64,000 nucleotides of DNA from a bacterium HR40 (GTDB lineage Bacteria; Pseudomonadota; Alphaproteobacteria; Geminicoccales; Geminicoccaceae). This document shows positions 46,979-55,213 of the stretch, in pieces. Position 1 is the first letter of the stretch. Each line of letters starts with the position of its first letter. The translations under genes were made by a program, and so were the position numbers. The notes below the pieces were generated by a model, which was not told the origin of the DNA, made no database searches, and saw nothing but the letters and a program-made list of their open reading frames with translations. The stretch spans positions 1-64,000 of the forward strand of contig BEIQ01000005.1 of assembly GCA_002898275.1 (NCBI GenBank). Reading direction: 5' to 3'.

Positions 46979-47893
46979 TCAGGCGACCGAAGGTTCCGGT
47001 CGCGCCGGAGTCTGTCGGTCGAGCCGGCTGCGTACGGCTTCCGCCAGCCGCTCGGCGATGTCGAACGGACACACGCTCTGCAGCCCGCGCCAGGCCGGCA
47101 TACTGTTCACCTCGAGGATCCAGCTCCGTCCCTCTTCGTCGCGCAGGATGTCCACTCCGGCGAAGAAGGTCCCGAGCACCGCAGCAGCCGCTACCGCCAG
47201 CCCTTCGAGCTCGCCATCGCCGGCGACCGGTTCCGGCCGCGCCCCCCGCCGGATGTTGGTGATCCAGTCCTGACCGCGGCGGCGCATGCAGGCGACCGCC
47301 CGGCCATCGATCACCAACACCCGATAGTCGTGCCAGTCGCGGCTGTGGCCGACGTAGCGCTGCAGATACCACACCCCGGCCACGTCCTCGGCACCCGGCA
47401 GGTCCTCGGGCCGCTGCACCATGCGGATCCCCTGCCCCTGGGCCCCGAACAGCGGCTTGGAGACCAGCCGATGACCGCAGCGCCGCTCGTGCTCGAGCAC
47501 CGCGACCGCACCCTCGCGCCGCGCCGTCGTCCAGAATGGCGGAGTCGGCAGACCGGCGCGTCTGAGCCAGACACTGGTCGTGGCCTTGTCGACACAGCGT
47601 TCGATCGCCCCCGGCTCGTTGACCACCACCACTCCGCAGCCGGCGAGCGCATGCAGGAGGGCGAGGCGGAAGGTGACCTGCTCGAAGCTTCCAGCCGGGA
47701 TCGAACGCACCAGCACGGCGCGCGGCAGCGGTTCGCCGGTGACCAGACGGACCGCGGTCGGTGCGTTCCAGGCGAATTCGAGCGCATCGAAACTCGCTCG
47801 GCGGGCGAGCAGACCGTGGCGGGCGAAGGCGGCGAGCAGGGCATCCGCGTGCCAGCGGCCCCCGCCGAGGATCAGGACGTCGGCTGCATCCAT
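46979..47893 (-). CDS. RimK-like ATP-grasp ligase
   Basis: 304 residues. The ATP-grasp core has CVDKATTSVWLRRAGLPTPP, LVSKPLFGAQGQGIRMV, WYLQRYV, DYRVLVIDGRAVACMRRRG and GVDILRDEEGRSWILEVNSM with the metal-binding Glu/Asn pair. Members join glutamate or another amino acid to a protein, peptide or cofactor carboxylate. ATG at 47893 is the natural start; the upstream frame lacks support. It lies downstream of pgm by 89 bases. The substrate is not known. Confidence 0.9.
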   Translation of the reverse strand: MDAADVLILGGGRWHADALLAAFARHGLLARRASFDALEFAWNAPTAVRLVTGEPLPRAVLVRSIPAGSFEQVTFRLALLHALAGCGVVVVNEPGAIERCVDKATTSVWLRRAGLPTPPFWTTARREGAVAVLEHERRCGHRLVSKPLFGAQGQGIRMVQRPEDLPGAEDVAGVWYLQRYVGHSRDWHDYRVLVIDGRAVACMRRRGQDWITNIRRGARPEPVAGDGELEGLAVAAAAVLGTFFAGVDILRDEEGRSWILEVNSMPAWRGLQSVCPFDIAERLAEAVRSRLDRQTPARPEPSVA

Positions 47894-47982
47894 GCGCCGT
47901 GACTTCCGTTCTCGTGCCTCGCTCCATGGCCAGGGCCGTTCGCCAGATCGCTGGTGGCCATCGCCGACCCTCGCGTTCCCGT

Positions 47983-49611
47983 TCAGGTGATGACGTCGGG
48001 AGCACTCCGCCCGAGGCGCGCGGCGATTCCGCTGAGGGCTCGCGCCCGCGCGATCACCGGCGCCAGATGCGCCTGCGTGTCCTCGAACAGTCGCTCGCGC
48101 GCGTAGCGCTCGATATAGACCCTGAGGGTCGCGCCCTCGGTGCCGGTTCCCGACAGCCGGTAGACGACCCTCGCCCCATCGGCGAAGAGAATCCGGATCC
48201 CCTGCCGTTCGCTGCGGCTGCCGTCGACCGGATCGACGTAGGCGAAATCGTCGGCCGCCACCACCTCGACACCGTCGATGGCGGTGCCCGGTAGGGCCGG
48301 CAGCCTCCGGCGCAAGTCGGCCAGGAGATCGGTTGCCGCTTGCGCCTCGAGTCCCTCGTAGTCGTGGCGCGTGTAATAGTCGCGACCGAAGCGCTGCCAG
48401 TGGCGATGGACGATTTCCCGTACCGACAAGCGCGTGGTGGCAAGGATGTGCAGCCAGGCCAATACCGCCCACATCCCGTCCTTCTCGCGCAGATGGTCCG
48501 AGCCGGTGCCGAAGCTCTCCTCGCCGCACAGCTGGATGCGGCCCGCGTCGAGCAGATTGCCGAAGAATTTCCAACCGGTCGGAGTCTCGTAGCAGGCGAG
48601 GCCCAGGGCCTCGGCCACGCGGTCGACCGCGCGGCTGGTCGGCAGGGAACGGGCGACTCCGGTCAGCCGCCGGCGGTAGCCGGGCATGCTGCCGGCATGG
48701 GCGGCGAGAATGGCGAGGCTGTCGGACGGGGTGACGTAAAGGCCGCGGCCCAAGATCAGATTGCGGTCGCCGTCGCCATCCGAAGCCGCGGCAAAGTCGG
48801 GAGCATCCTCGGCGAGCATGCGGGCGACCAACTCTCGGCAGGAGACGGGCTGGGGATCGGGGTGCAGACCGCCGAAATCGGGCAGGGGATCGCCGCGCAG
48901 CACCGTTCCCGCTGGGGCTCCGAGCATCTGTTCGAGGATGCGTCGGGCATAGGGCCCGGTGATCCCGTGCATGGCGTCGAAGAGCATGCGGAAGCCCGAA
49001 CGGAACAGCGCGCGGATGGCATCGAAGTCGAACAGTCCGGCGAGGAGCTCGGCATGGTCGGCGACGGGATCGACCACCCGCACCCGCATGCCGCCGAGCC
49101 GCTGCTCCCCTTCTCGCTCGAGGTCGATCCGACCTTCCTCGAGGATGCGATAGCAGGTGAGGCGGCGGCTCGCCGCCCAGATCGCCTCGGTGAGCCGCTC
49201 CGGTGCCGGGCCCCCGTTGCCGATGTTGATCTTGATGCCGAAGTCGCCGTCGGGACCGCCGGGATTGTGCGAGGCGGAGAGCAGGATGCCCCCGGTCGCG
49301 CCATACTTGCGGATGAGACAGGAGGCGGCTGGGGTCGACAGCCAGCCGTGCTGGCCGACCCGCACCTCGGCCACACCGTTGGCCGCCATCATCCGCAAGA
49401 TGACATCGAGAGCCCGATCGCTGAACCAGCGTCCGTCGCCGCCGAGCACGAAGCGGGCCCCCTCGACTCCGCCGAGGGCGTCGAACACCGCTTGGATGAA
49501 CGTTTCGAGATAGTGCGGACGCTCGGCGAAGACCCGCGCCTTCTTGCGCAGCCCCGAGGTGCCAGGCCGCTGGTCGTCATAAGGTGTGGTGCGGACGATG
49601 CGGATCGTCAC
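47983..49611 (-). CDS. pgm: Phosphoglucomutase (alpha-D-glucose specific)
   Basis: 542 residues, near full family length. N-terminal TTPYDDQRPGTSGLRKKARV, phosphoserine loop GILLSASHNPGGPDGDFGIK, the metal site AAASDGDGDRNLIL and the sugar-binding CGEESFGTGSDHLREKDGMW. It interconverts glucose-1- and glucose-6-phosphate and connects GlgP and Pgi to nucleotide sugars. Lies 70 bases downstream of the glycosyltransferase gene. Confidence 0.97.
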   Translation of the reverse strand: MTIRIVRTTPYDDQRPGTSGLRKKARVFAERPHYLETFIQAVFDALGGVEGARFVLGGDGRWFSDRALDVILRMMAANGVAEVRVGQHGWLSTPAASCLIRKYGATGGILLSASHNPGGPDGDFGIKINIGNGGPAPERLTEAIWAASRRLTCYRILEEGRIDLEREGEQRLGGMRVRVVDPVADHAELLAGLFDFDAIRALFRSGFRMLFDAMHGITGPYARRILEQMLGAPAGTVLRGDPLPDFGGLHPDPQPVSCRELVARMLAEDAPDFAAASDGDGDRNLILGRGLYVTPSDSLAILAAHAGSMPGYRRRLTGVARSLPTSRAVDRVAEALGLACYETPTGWKFFGNLLDAGRIQLCGEESFGTGSDHLREKDGMWAVLAWLHILATTRLSVREIVHRHWQRFGRDYYTRHDYEGLEAQAATDLLADLRRRLPALPGTAIDGVEVVAADDFAYVDPVDGSRSERQGIRILFADGARVVYRLSGTGTEGATLRVYIERYARERLFEDTQAHLAPVIARARALSGIAARLGRSAPDVIT

Positions 49612-49680
49612 GCTGGTCCCTCCTGCCGGATGGCGGACAGCCGATAGCGCCGGGGCGCCGTGCGGTCGAGGGGGCGGCGT

Positions 49681-51015
49681 TCAGGAGACCGCGGCGGAGC
49701 GTTGCAGCCCTCGGGCCTCGTCGAGGGCCCGGTAGAATTCTCGCTCGAGGGCGAGAAACGGCCCCTCCCAGGTCCAGTGCCGCTCGACGAAGATGCGGGC
49801 GTTGCGACCCAGGTCTGCCGCTCGCGCCGGATCGGCCAGAAGGGTCAGCACCGCGGTGGCGAACTCCTCGGGCTCGCGGGCGAGCAGGAGGTGGCGATCG
49901 GGGACCGCACCGATGCCTTCATTGGCCTCCGGCGTGGCCACCACCGGCCGCGCCATGGCCATCGCCTCGAGCAGCTTGTTCTGCAGCCCAGCGGCGGCTC
50001 GGATCGGCGCCACGCAGACGGCAGCTCGGGCGATCCAATCGGCGGTATCCGGAACCGTGCCGGTCACCGTGATGCCGTCGCGACCATCCACTGCCCGCAG
50101 GGCCGCTACCGGATCGCGCCCGACCAGAGCCAGGCGGGCATCCGCCCGCTCGGCCCGGATTCTCGGCCAGACCTCGCGCACGAACCACAGCGCCGCCTCG
50201 ACATTCGGGGCATAGCGCATGACCCCGGTCATGACCACGAGGCCCGGTTCGACGAGCTGCGGATCGCGCGGGGCGAAGTGTCGCGTGTCCACGCCATGGG
50301 GGCCGAAGACCACATTGTCGATCTCCGGAACCCCGTGGCGGCGACAGGCGGTGGCGATCGCTTCGCGATCCTTCTCACCGATCAATACGGTGCGGGTGAA
50401 GGGCTGCCAGATGCGCGCCTCGTAGGCGGCCATCCGCGCATGTTCGAGGCGGTAGAACAGGCGCTCGGCCAGACTCGCGGCAGTGCGAGCGAGCCGCTCG
50501 GTGTTGAGGGTCTGGGACAGCTGCAAGGCGAGAAAGGTGACCGGCACGAGTCCCCTCACCCGCCGCAGCGCCTCGGCCGAGCGGATGTAATAGGCATAGG
50601 CCAGATCGTAGCGGTGACGACGAGCGAGATCCTGGGCGAGGGCACACTGGGCGGGGCTCGTGAGCAGCCCGACCTGGAAGGGCCGACCCCGCAGCCAGGC
50701 GAGCTGGGCGCGCAGCAATGCCGGCAGCCAGGGATGGGGCAGGATATGGAGTTCCCGCACCCGACTCTCGAGCCAAGCGCGGTGTTCCGGCCGCAATGGG
50801 CGACCGCCCGGAGCGAGGGTGAGAAAGTCGACGGTGTGGCCGCGGGCGTGGAGAAACTCCAGCAGATGGGCGACGGTGAGCTCGTCGCCGCGGGTCATGG
50901 GCAGGGGCAGGCGACTGTAGAGGAAGAGGATGGTGAGGGGTCGCGGCGCCAGACCCGGCTGCATGGGCTTCGGCAGCCGGTCGAGGCCAGGCGCTGGGCC
51001 GGCACTCGCCGTCAT
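49681..51015 (-). CDS. GT4-like glycosyltransferase (exopolysaccharide type)
   Basis: 444 residues, GT-B fold. An N-terminal LTILFLYSRLPLPMTRGDEL, DLAYAYYIRSAEALRRV, and FGPHGVDTRHFAPRD; the C-terminal half has VMTGVMRYAPNVEAALWFVR, ADARLALVGRDPVAAL, and AAAGLQNKLLEAMAMARPVV with the conserved Glu. The pattern resembles transferases associated with PEP-CTERM/EpsH-type exopolysaccharide loci. ATG at 51015 overlaps the dehydrogenase stop as ATGA, so the two are coupled. Confidence 0.88.
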   Translation of the reverse strand: MTASAGPAPGLDRLPKPMQPGLAPRPLTILFLYSRLPLPMTRGDELTVAHLLEFLHARGHTVDFLTLAPGGRPLRPEHRAWLESRVRELHILPHPWLPALLRAQLAWLRGRPFQVGLLTSPAQCALAQDLARRHRYDLAYAYYIRSAEALRRVRGLVPVTFLALQLSQTLNTERLARTAASLAERLFYRLEHARMAAYEARIWQPFTRTVLIGEKDREAIATACRRHGVPEIDNVVFGPHGVDTRHFAPRDPQLVEPGLVVMTGVMRYAPNVEAALWFVREVWPRIRAERADARLALVGRDPVAALRAVDGRDGITVTGTVPDTADWIARAAVCVAPIRAAAGLQNKLLEAMAMARPVVATPEANEGIGAVPDRHLLLAREPEEFATAVLTLLADPARAADLGRNARIFVERHWTWEGPFLALEREFYRALDEARGLQRSAAVS

Positions 51016-52313
51016 CGGCGGCCAGCCACCCCGGCAAGCCGCCCGAGGTCAAAGACCGGCAGGTCCCGCGGCAACCGTGCCCGCAACCCATCCGGCTCCT
51101 TACCCAGCACCACCAGTCGCACGCCCTCGAGCGCTTCGGCGAGATCCTGGGCGAGCCGTCGGCGCAGCAGTTCCTCGTGTTCGAGGGCGAGCGCGAAATT
51201 GACTCCGACGAGACGGTCGGGATCGAGATCGGGGTCGTGCACCCGCAGATCAAAGCCGGCATCGAGCAGCCTCTCGGCAAGAGCGAGGAACGGGCTGTTG
51301 CGGAGATCGTCGGTGCCGGCCTTGAAGGAGAGACCGACGAGCAGCACCGGCCCCGGCGGCGGAGCCAACTCCCCGATGCGGGCGACGATCCAAGCCAGAT
51401 GCAGGGCGTTGGACTCGCCTACGCCGGCGAGCACCGGCACCGCCAGCCCGCACTCGCGGGCGAGTGCCAGCATCGCCGAGAGATCCTTGGGCAGGCAGGA
51501 GCCACCGAAAGGTCCGCCGGGACGCAGATAGGCGGGCGAGATGTTGAGCTTGGTGTCGGCGAGGAAGATGTCGGCGACCCGCTGGGGATCGATACCGCGG
51601 GCCACACAGATGCGGCCGATCTCGTTGGCAAAGGCCACCTTGAGGGCGTGGAAGCTGTTGTCGACGAACTTCACCATCTCGGCCACGGCATAGGGTACCT
51701 CGAAGACCGGCGCCCCGAGATGGTCCCATATGCCGAGCAGCCGCTGGCTCGCTCCCCTTTCCCGTTCGCCGATGACGATCCGCGCCGGCTGGTCATAGTC
51801 GCGCACCGCCGTCGCTTCGCGCAAGAACTCGGGCGCGAACGCCACCTCGTAACCCCGCCCCGGCGGCTCGCCGACGGTACGCTCGAGGGCCGGCAGCACG
51901 AACCGCTCCATGGTCCCAGGGGGTACCGTCGAACGATAGACGAGCAGGAGGGGAGACCGATCCCGCGGCCTCTGACGCAGACCGCGCCCGAGCTGGCGGG
52001 TGACCTCGAGCAGATGGGCGAGGTCGAGGCGACCGTCGAGGCGCGAAGGCGTGCCGACACAGACCATCACCATGTCGAGCCGAGCGAGCGCCTCGCCCAC
52101 CTCCGTCGCCGCCTGCAGCTGACCGCGCCGCACCGCCTGGGCCAGCAACTCCTCCACTCCCGGCTCGCGCACCGGCGAACGGCCCTCGGCCACGGCCGCC
52201 ACCTTTTCCGGATTGATGTCGACCCCGAGGACGAAATGCCCGTCGCGGGCAAGACAGGCGGCCGTGGTGGTACCGACATAGCCAAGCCCAAGAATGCCGA
52301 TCGCGAGCGCCAT
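51012..52313 (-). CDS. Nucleotide-sugar dehydrogenase, AlgD-like (GDP-mannose 6-dehydrogenase type)
   Basis: 433 residues. The NAD site is GILGLGYVGTTTAACLARDG, the central DNSFHALKVAFANEIGRIC region is typical, and the catalytic Cys273 lies in GGSCLPKDLSAML preceded by TKLNISPAYLRPG. That sequence is closer to AlgD than to UDP-glucose dehydrogenases, which usually have GFGGSCFPKD. It would make a sugar-uronate donor for the coupled glycosyltransferase. A UDP-glucose specificity cannot be excluded. Confidence 0.86.
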   Translation of the reverse strand: MALAIGILGLGYVGTTTAACLARDGHFVLGVDINPEKVAAVAEGRSPVREPGVEELLAQAVRRGQLQAATEVGEALARLDMVMVCVGTPSRLDGRLDLAHLLEVTRQLGRGLRQRPRDRSPLLLVYRSTVPPGTMERFVLPALERTVGEPPGRGYEVAFAPEFLREATAVRDYDQPARIVIGERERGASQRLLGIWDHLGAPVFEVPYAVAEMVKFVDNSFHALKVAFANEIGRICVARGIDPQRVADIFLADTKLNISPAYLRPGGPFGGSCLPKDLSAMLALARECGLAVPVLAGVGESNALHLAWIVARIGELAPPPGPVLLVGLSFKAGTDDLRNSPFLALAERLLDAGFDLRVHDPDLDPDRLVGVNFALALEHEELLRRRLAQDLAEALEGVRLVVLGKEPDGLRARLPRDLPVFDLGRLAGVAGRR

Positions 52314-52460
52314 CCTGACATCCCAGCATCGAGCGGACCGCCGGTCAGCGGCCGCCCCTTTCTACTCGGGATGATCCGGCCTCGGCCACCCCCTGATGCG
52401 GGAATCCCCACCTCCGACCACACCCGAGAGCGGCAGCCGAGGGGGCGGATCGTCCCCTCT

Positions 52461-52472
52461 ATACGATCGTAT
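52461..52472. promoter_or_regulatory. Perfect 12-base palindrome upstream of the RpfF-like gene
   Basis: ATACGATCGTAT is a perfect inverted repeat in the 237-base divergent gap between the AlgD-like (minus) and RpfF-like (plus) genes. It is AT-rich relative to its surroundings. A candidate operator for either direction. Confidence 0.35.
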
Positions 52473-52505
52473 TGCCGAGAGCGGCTTTCGGTTGCGCCGA
52501 TATGG

Positions 52506-52520
52506 TTAACCGAACGTTAA
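52506..52520. promoter_or_regulatory. Inverted repeat TTAAC-N5-GTTAA before the RpfF-like gene
   Basis: TTAACCGAACGTTAA has five-base perfect arms and lies 31-45 bases before the RpfF-like ATG, within an AT-rich patch where RNA polymerase could bind. Fits a regulator site, but no binding protein is known. Confidence 0.38.
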
Positions 52521-52550
52521 AGTCCTTCGCACCGTCGCGGAGATCCCGAG

Positions 52551-53480
52551 ATGCAGGAGGGACAGCAGCTCGAGCCTCGCGGCCGTGGTCCGGTGGCCGA
52601 AGGCGCCTGGCGGAAGACGGAAAAGCAAGGCGACGAAGTCGCTTGGACGGTGTTCGAGGATGCGGAGATTCGGGGACGCTTCGAGGAGAGCTCGGGAATA
52701 CTCTGGGCGGAAATGCAGCATCGCGAGCGCTGCTGTTTCACCCCGGCCCTCCTCGCTTCGGGCGAGGCGTTTCTCCGCTGGCTCGTGCGAGCGGTGGCGA
52801 AAGACGGCCTCGCCGTGCGCTGGCTGGTCTGGTGTTCGGCAGCGCGGATCTTCGGCACCGGCGGCGATCTCGGCCATTTCCTCGCCTGTATCGAGGGTGG
52901 CGAGCGGGAAGCCCTCGTGGCCTATGCCCGACGCTGCATCGAGCTCGTGCACGCCAGCTGGCGGGCCTACGATCTGCCGTTGCGGACCGTGGCCCTGGTG
53001 GAAGGCGAAGCCCTCGGCGGCGCCTTCGAGGCTGCCCTTGCCTGCGATCTTCTGATCGCCGAACGGGGTGCCAAGTTCGGCTTCCCCGAGGCCCTCTTCG
53101 GCCTGTTCCCCGGCATGGGGGCGACGAGCCTGCTCGCCCGTCGGGTGCCGGCGCGCGTGGTGCGCGAACTGGTCCAGGATTCCCTCACCCGTTCGGCCGA
53201 GGAACTCGCCGATCTCGGCCTCGTCCACGGGCTGGTCGAGCCGGGTCACGGCCGCGCCGGCTGCCGCCAGCTGCTCATCGCCGGGGCGCGCCATTTCGCT
53301 CGCGATCTCGCTCTCGACCGCGTGCGCCGACGGATCGAGGCGCTGTCCCTTGCCGAACTCTCCGACATCGTCGAATTGTGGGTGGCGCGCGCCTTCGCCC
53401 TCGAGCCGGCGATGCGCCGGCGGATGGCGCATTTCGCGCGCTGCCAAGCGAAGAAGCGAGCGGCCGGCCACCGCGGCTGA
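52551..53480 (+). CDS. rpfF: RpfF-like crotonase, putative diffusible signal factor (DSF) synthase
   Basis: 309 residues of the enoyl-CoA hydratase fold. RERCCFTPALLASGEAFLRW, SAARIFGTGGDLGHFLACIE, ALVEGEALGGAFEAALACDL and AERGAKFGFPEALFGLFPGM line up with RpfF. Glu160 and Glu180 are 20 residues apart, as are the catalytic Glu141 and Glu161 of RpfF. DSF synthases make cis-2-unsaturated fatty acids used in cell-cell signalling. No rpfC, rpfG or rpfR gene is nearby. ATG at 52551 has GGAG 8 bases upstream. A general enoyl-CoA hydratase role is the alternative. Confidence 0.85.
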   Translation: MQEGQQLEPRGRGPVAEGAWRKTEKQGDEVAWTVFEDAEIRGRFEESSGILWAEMQHRERCCFTPALLASGEAFLRWLVRAVAKDGLAVRWLVWCSAARIFGTGGDLGHFLACIEGGEREALVAYARRCIELVHASWRAYDLPLRTVALVEGEALGGAFEAALACDLLIAERGAKFGFPEALFGLFPGMGATSLLARRVPARVVRELVQDSLTRSAEELADLGLVHGLVEPGHGRAGCRQLLIAGARHFARDLALDRVRRRIEALSLAELSDIVELWVARAFALEPAMRRRMAHFARCQAKKRAAGHRG

Positions 53481-53629
53481 ACCCTGTGGTTTTCGGCCTT
53501 CCCGGGGCTCGCCACGGCGATCGAGGACTGGTGTGGCGGGTGCGCGGGGGCGAAGGCGGCGGTGGCGCTTTCGACAGGCCACCAGCTGCTGCTAGGAGAC
53601 AGGCGGATCGCGTCGGGGAGGAGCGTAGC

Positions 53630-54763
53630 GTGAAGATCCGTGCCGCGGTTCTCTACGAGATGGGCCTGCCACGGCCCTATGCCCGCTCGCAGCCGCTGCG
53701 GATCGAGGAGGTCGAACTCGATCCGCCGGGCCCGGGCGAAGTGTTGATCCGGGTCATGGCAGCCGGTCTCTGTCACTCCGACCTCTCGGTGGTCGACGGC
53801 ACGCGACCGCGGCCGCTGCCCATGGTCCTCGGCCACGAGGCCGCCGGCATCGTCGAGGCGACTGGCCCCGGGGTCGATGACCTCGCTCCCGGTGATCCGG
53901 TGGTGGCGGTCTTCGTGCCGGCCTGCGGTCACTGTCTACCCTGCGCCGAGGGCCGACCCGCTTTGTGCGAGCCGGCGGCCCGGGCCAATGCCGCCGGTAC
54001 CCTCCTCTCGGGTGCCCGCCGGCTGCATCGCCAGGGCACTCCCCTCCACCATCACGTCGGCTGTTCGGTGTTTGCCGAATATGCCGTGGTCTCGCGCCGC
54101 TCCCTCGTGCCGGTAGATCCCGACCTGCCCCTCGACCGCGCCGCCCTCTTTGGCTGTGCCGTGCTCACCGGTGTCGGGGCAGTGCTCAACACCGCCGGCG
54201 TGCGCCCTGGGAGTTCGGTGGCCGTGGTCGGCCTTGGCGGTGTCGGTCTCAACGCGCTTTTGGGGGCGAGGCTTGCCGGGGCGCGACGGATCGTCGCCAT
54301 CGACCGCCTGGCGGACAAGCTCGCCCTCGCCCGCCAGCTCGGCGCCACGGACACCTTCTCTGCCGCCGATCCCGACTGTGCCGCGCGGGTGCGGGAGGCG
54401 ACCGACGGCGGGCTCGATGCGGCGATCGAGGCGGCAGGGGCGGTGGAGGCGCTCGAGCTCGCCTTTGCCATCACCCGCCGCGGCGGCATCACCGTCTCGG
54501 CCGGCCTGGCGCATCCCGACCGGCGTCTGCCCCTTCCCCAGGTGCAGCTCGTGGCCGAGGAGCGGACGCTGCGAGGCAGCTACATGGGCAGCTGCGTGCC
54601 GGTGCGCGATTTGCCGCGCTATGTGGCGCTCTTCCGCGCTGGCAAGCTGCCCGTCGACGCCTTGCTCGCCGAACATCTGCCGCTTGCCGGCATCAACGAG
54701 GCCCTCGACCGCCTCGCCGATGGCCGGACGGTGCGCCAGATCGTGGAACCCTGGCGGTCCTGA
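53630..54763 (+). CDS. Zinc-dependent alcohol dehydrogenase (MDR family), copy 2
   Basis: 377 residues. Catalytic zinc in AAGLCHSDLSVVDG and LGHEAAG; structural zinc cluster CGHCLPCAEGRPALC; NAD motif GLGGVGLNALLGA followed by IVAIDRL. GTG at 53630 has GGGGAGGAG upstream; longer frames overlap the RpfF-like gene antisense. It is 150 bases after the RpfF-like gene on the same strand and is a paralogue of the enzyme at 44346-45431. Substrate unknown; an insert near GARRLHRQGTPLHHHVGCSV is absent from simple ADHs and resembles class III-type enzymes. Confidence 0.94.
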   Translation: MKIRAAVLYEMGLPRPYARSQPLRIEEVELDPPGPGEVLIRVMAAGLCHSDLSVVDGTRPRPLPMVLGHEAAGIVEATGPGVDDLAPGDPVVAVFVPACGHCLPCAEGRPALCEPAARANAAGTLLSGARRLHRQGTPLHHHVGCSVFAEYAVVSRRSLVPVDPDLPLDRAALFGCAVLTGVGAVLNTAGVRPGSSVAVVGLGGVGLNALLGARLAGARRIVAIDRLADKLALARQLGATDTFSAADPDCAARVREATDGGLDAAIEAAGAVEALELAFAITRRGGITVSAGLAHPDRRLPLPQVQLVAEERTLRGSYMGSCVPVRDLPRYVALFRAGKLPVDALLAEHLPLAGINEALDRLADGRTVRQIVEPWRS

Positions 54764-55213
54764 GCCGCTTTCGCGGCGGCAGGGCCTGTCGGGTCGGCGC
54801 CGAGGGCAAAGCTCGGCCGCCGTTCCCACGGCGCGCCGGGGCGAGGCCGGGGCGCCGATGGGCCTCGGCCAGGCAGAGCCCATGGGACCGCCGCGCCCCT
54901 CGGGCCGGTCGCCGGACGGCTGCAGGGACGGCTCCCCCCTCGCCTCCCGTTCGGCACCCGCCCCGACCCTGTGGGATAGCGGCGAGCCGCCCATCCCGCC
55001 CGCACCTCTTGGCCGATCGCCGGTTCCCTCCTCCCCTTATCCCCGACGGCTCTCCCTGCCCGCCGCCAAGCCCGGCGAGCCGACCCTTCCGGGAGCTCCC
55101 CTTCCCGCCTTCCCTTCTCGGCCGGAACCATCGCCCCTTCCCCTTGTCGACCGGCCCGACACGGTGCAGACGGTCGTGCGGCGGCCGGCGCCCGATCGCG
55201 TCCGCCTGCCGCC
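54764..55213 (+). other. Intergenic region without a supported gene
   Basis: No frame shows domain features. The stretch is Pro/Arg-coding in all frames, typical of non-coding GC-rich DNA. It likely includes the promoter of the CapA-like gene. Confidence 0.45.
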
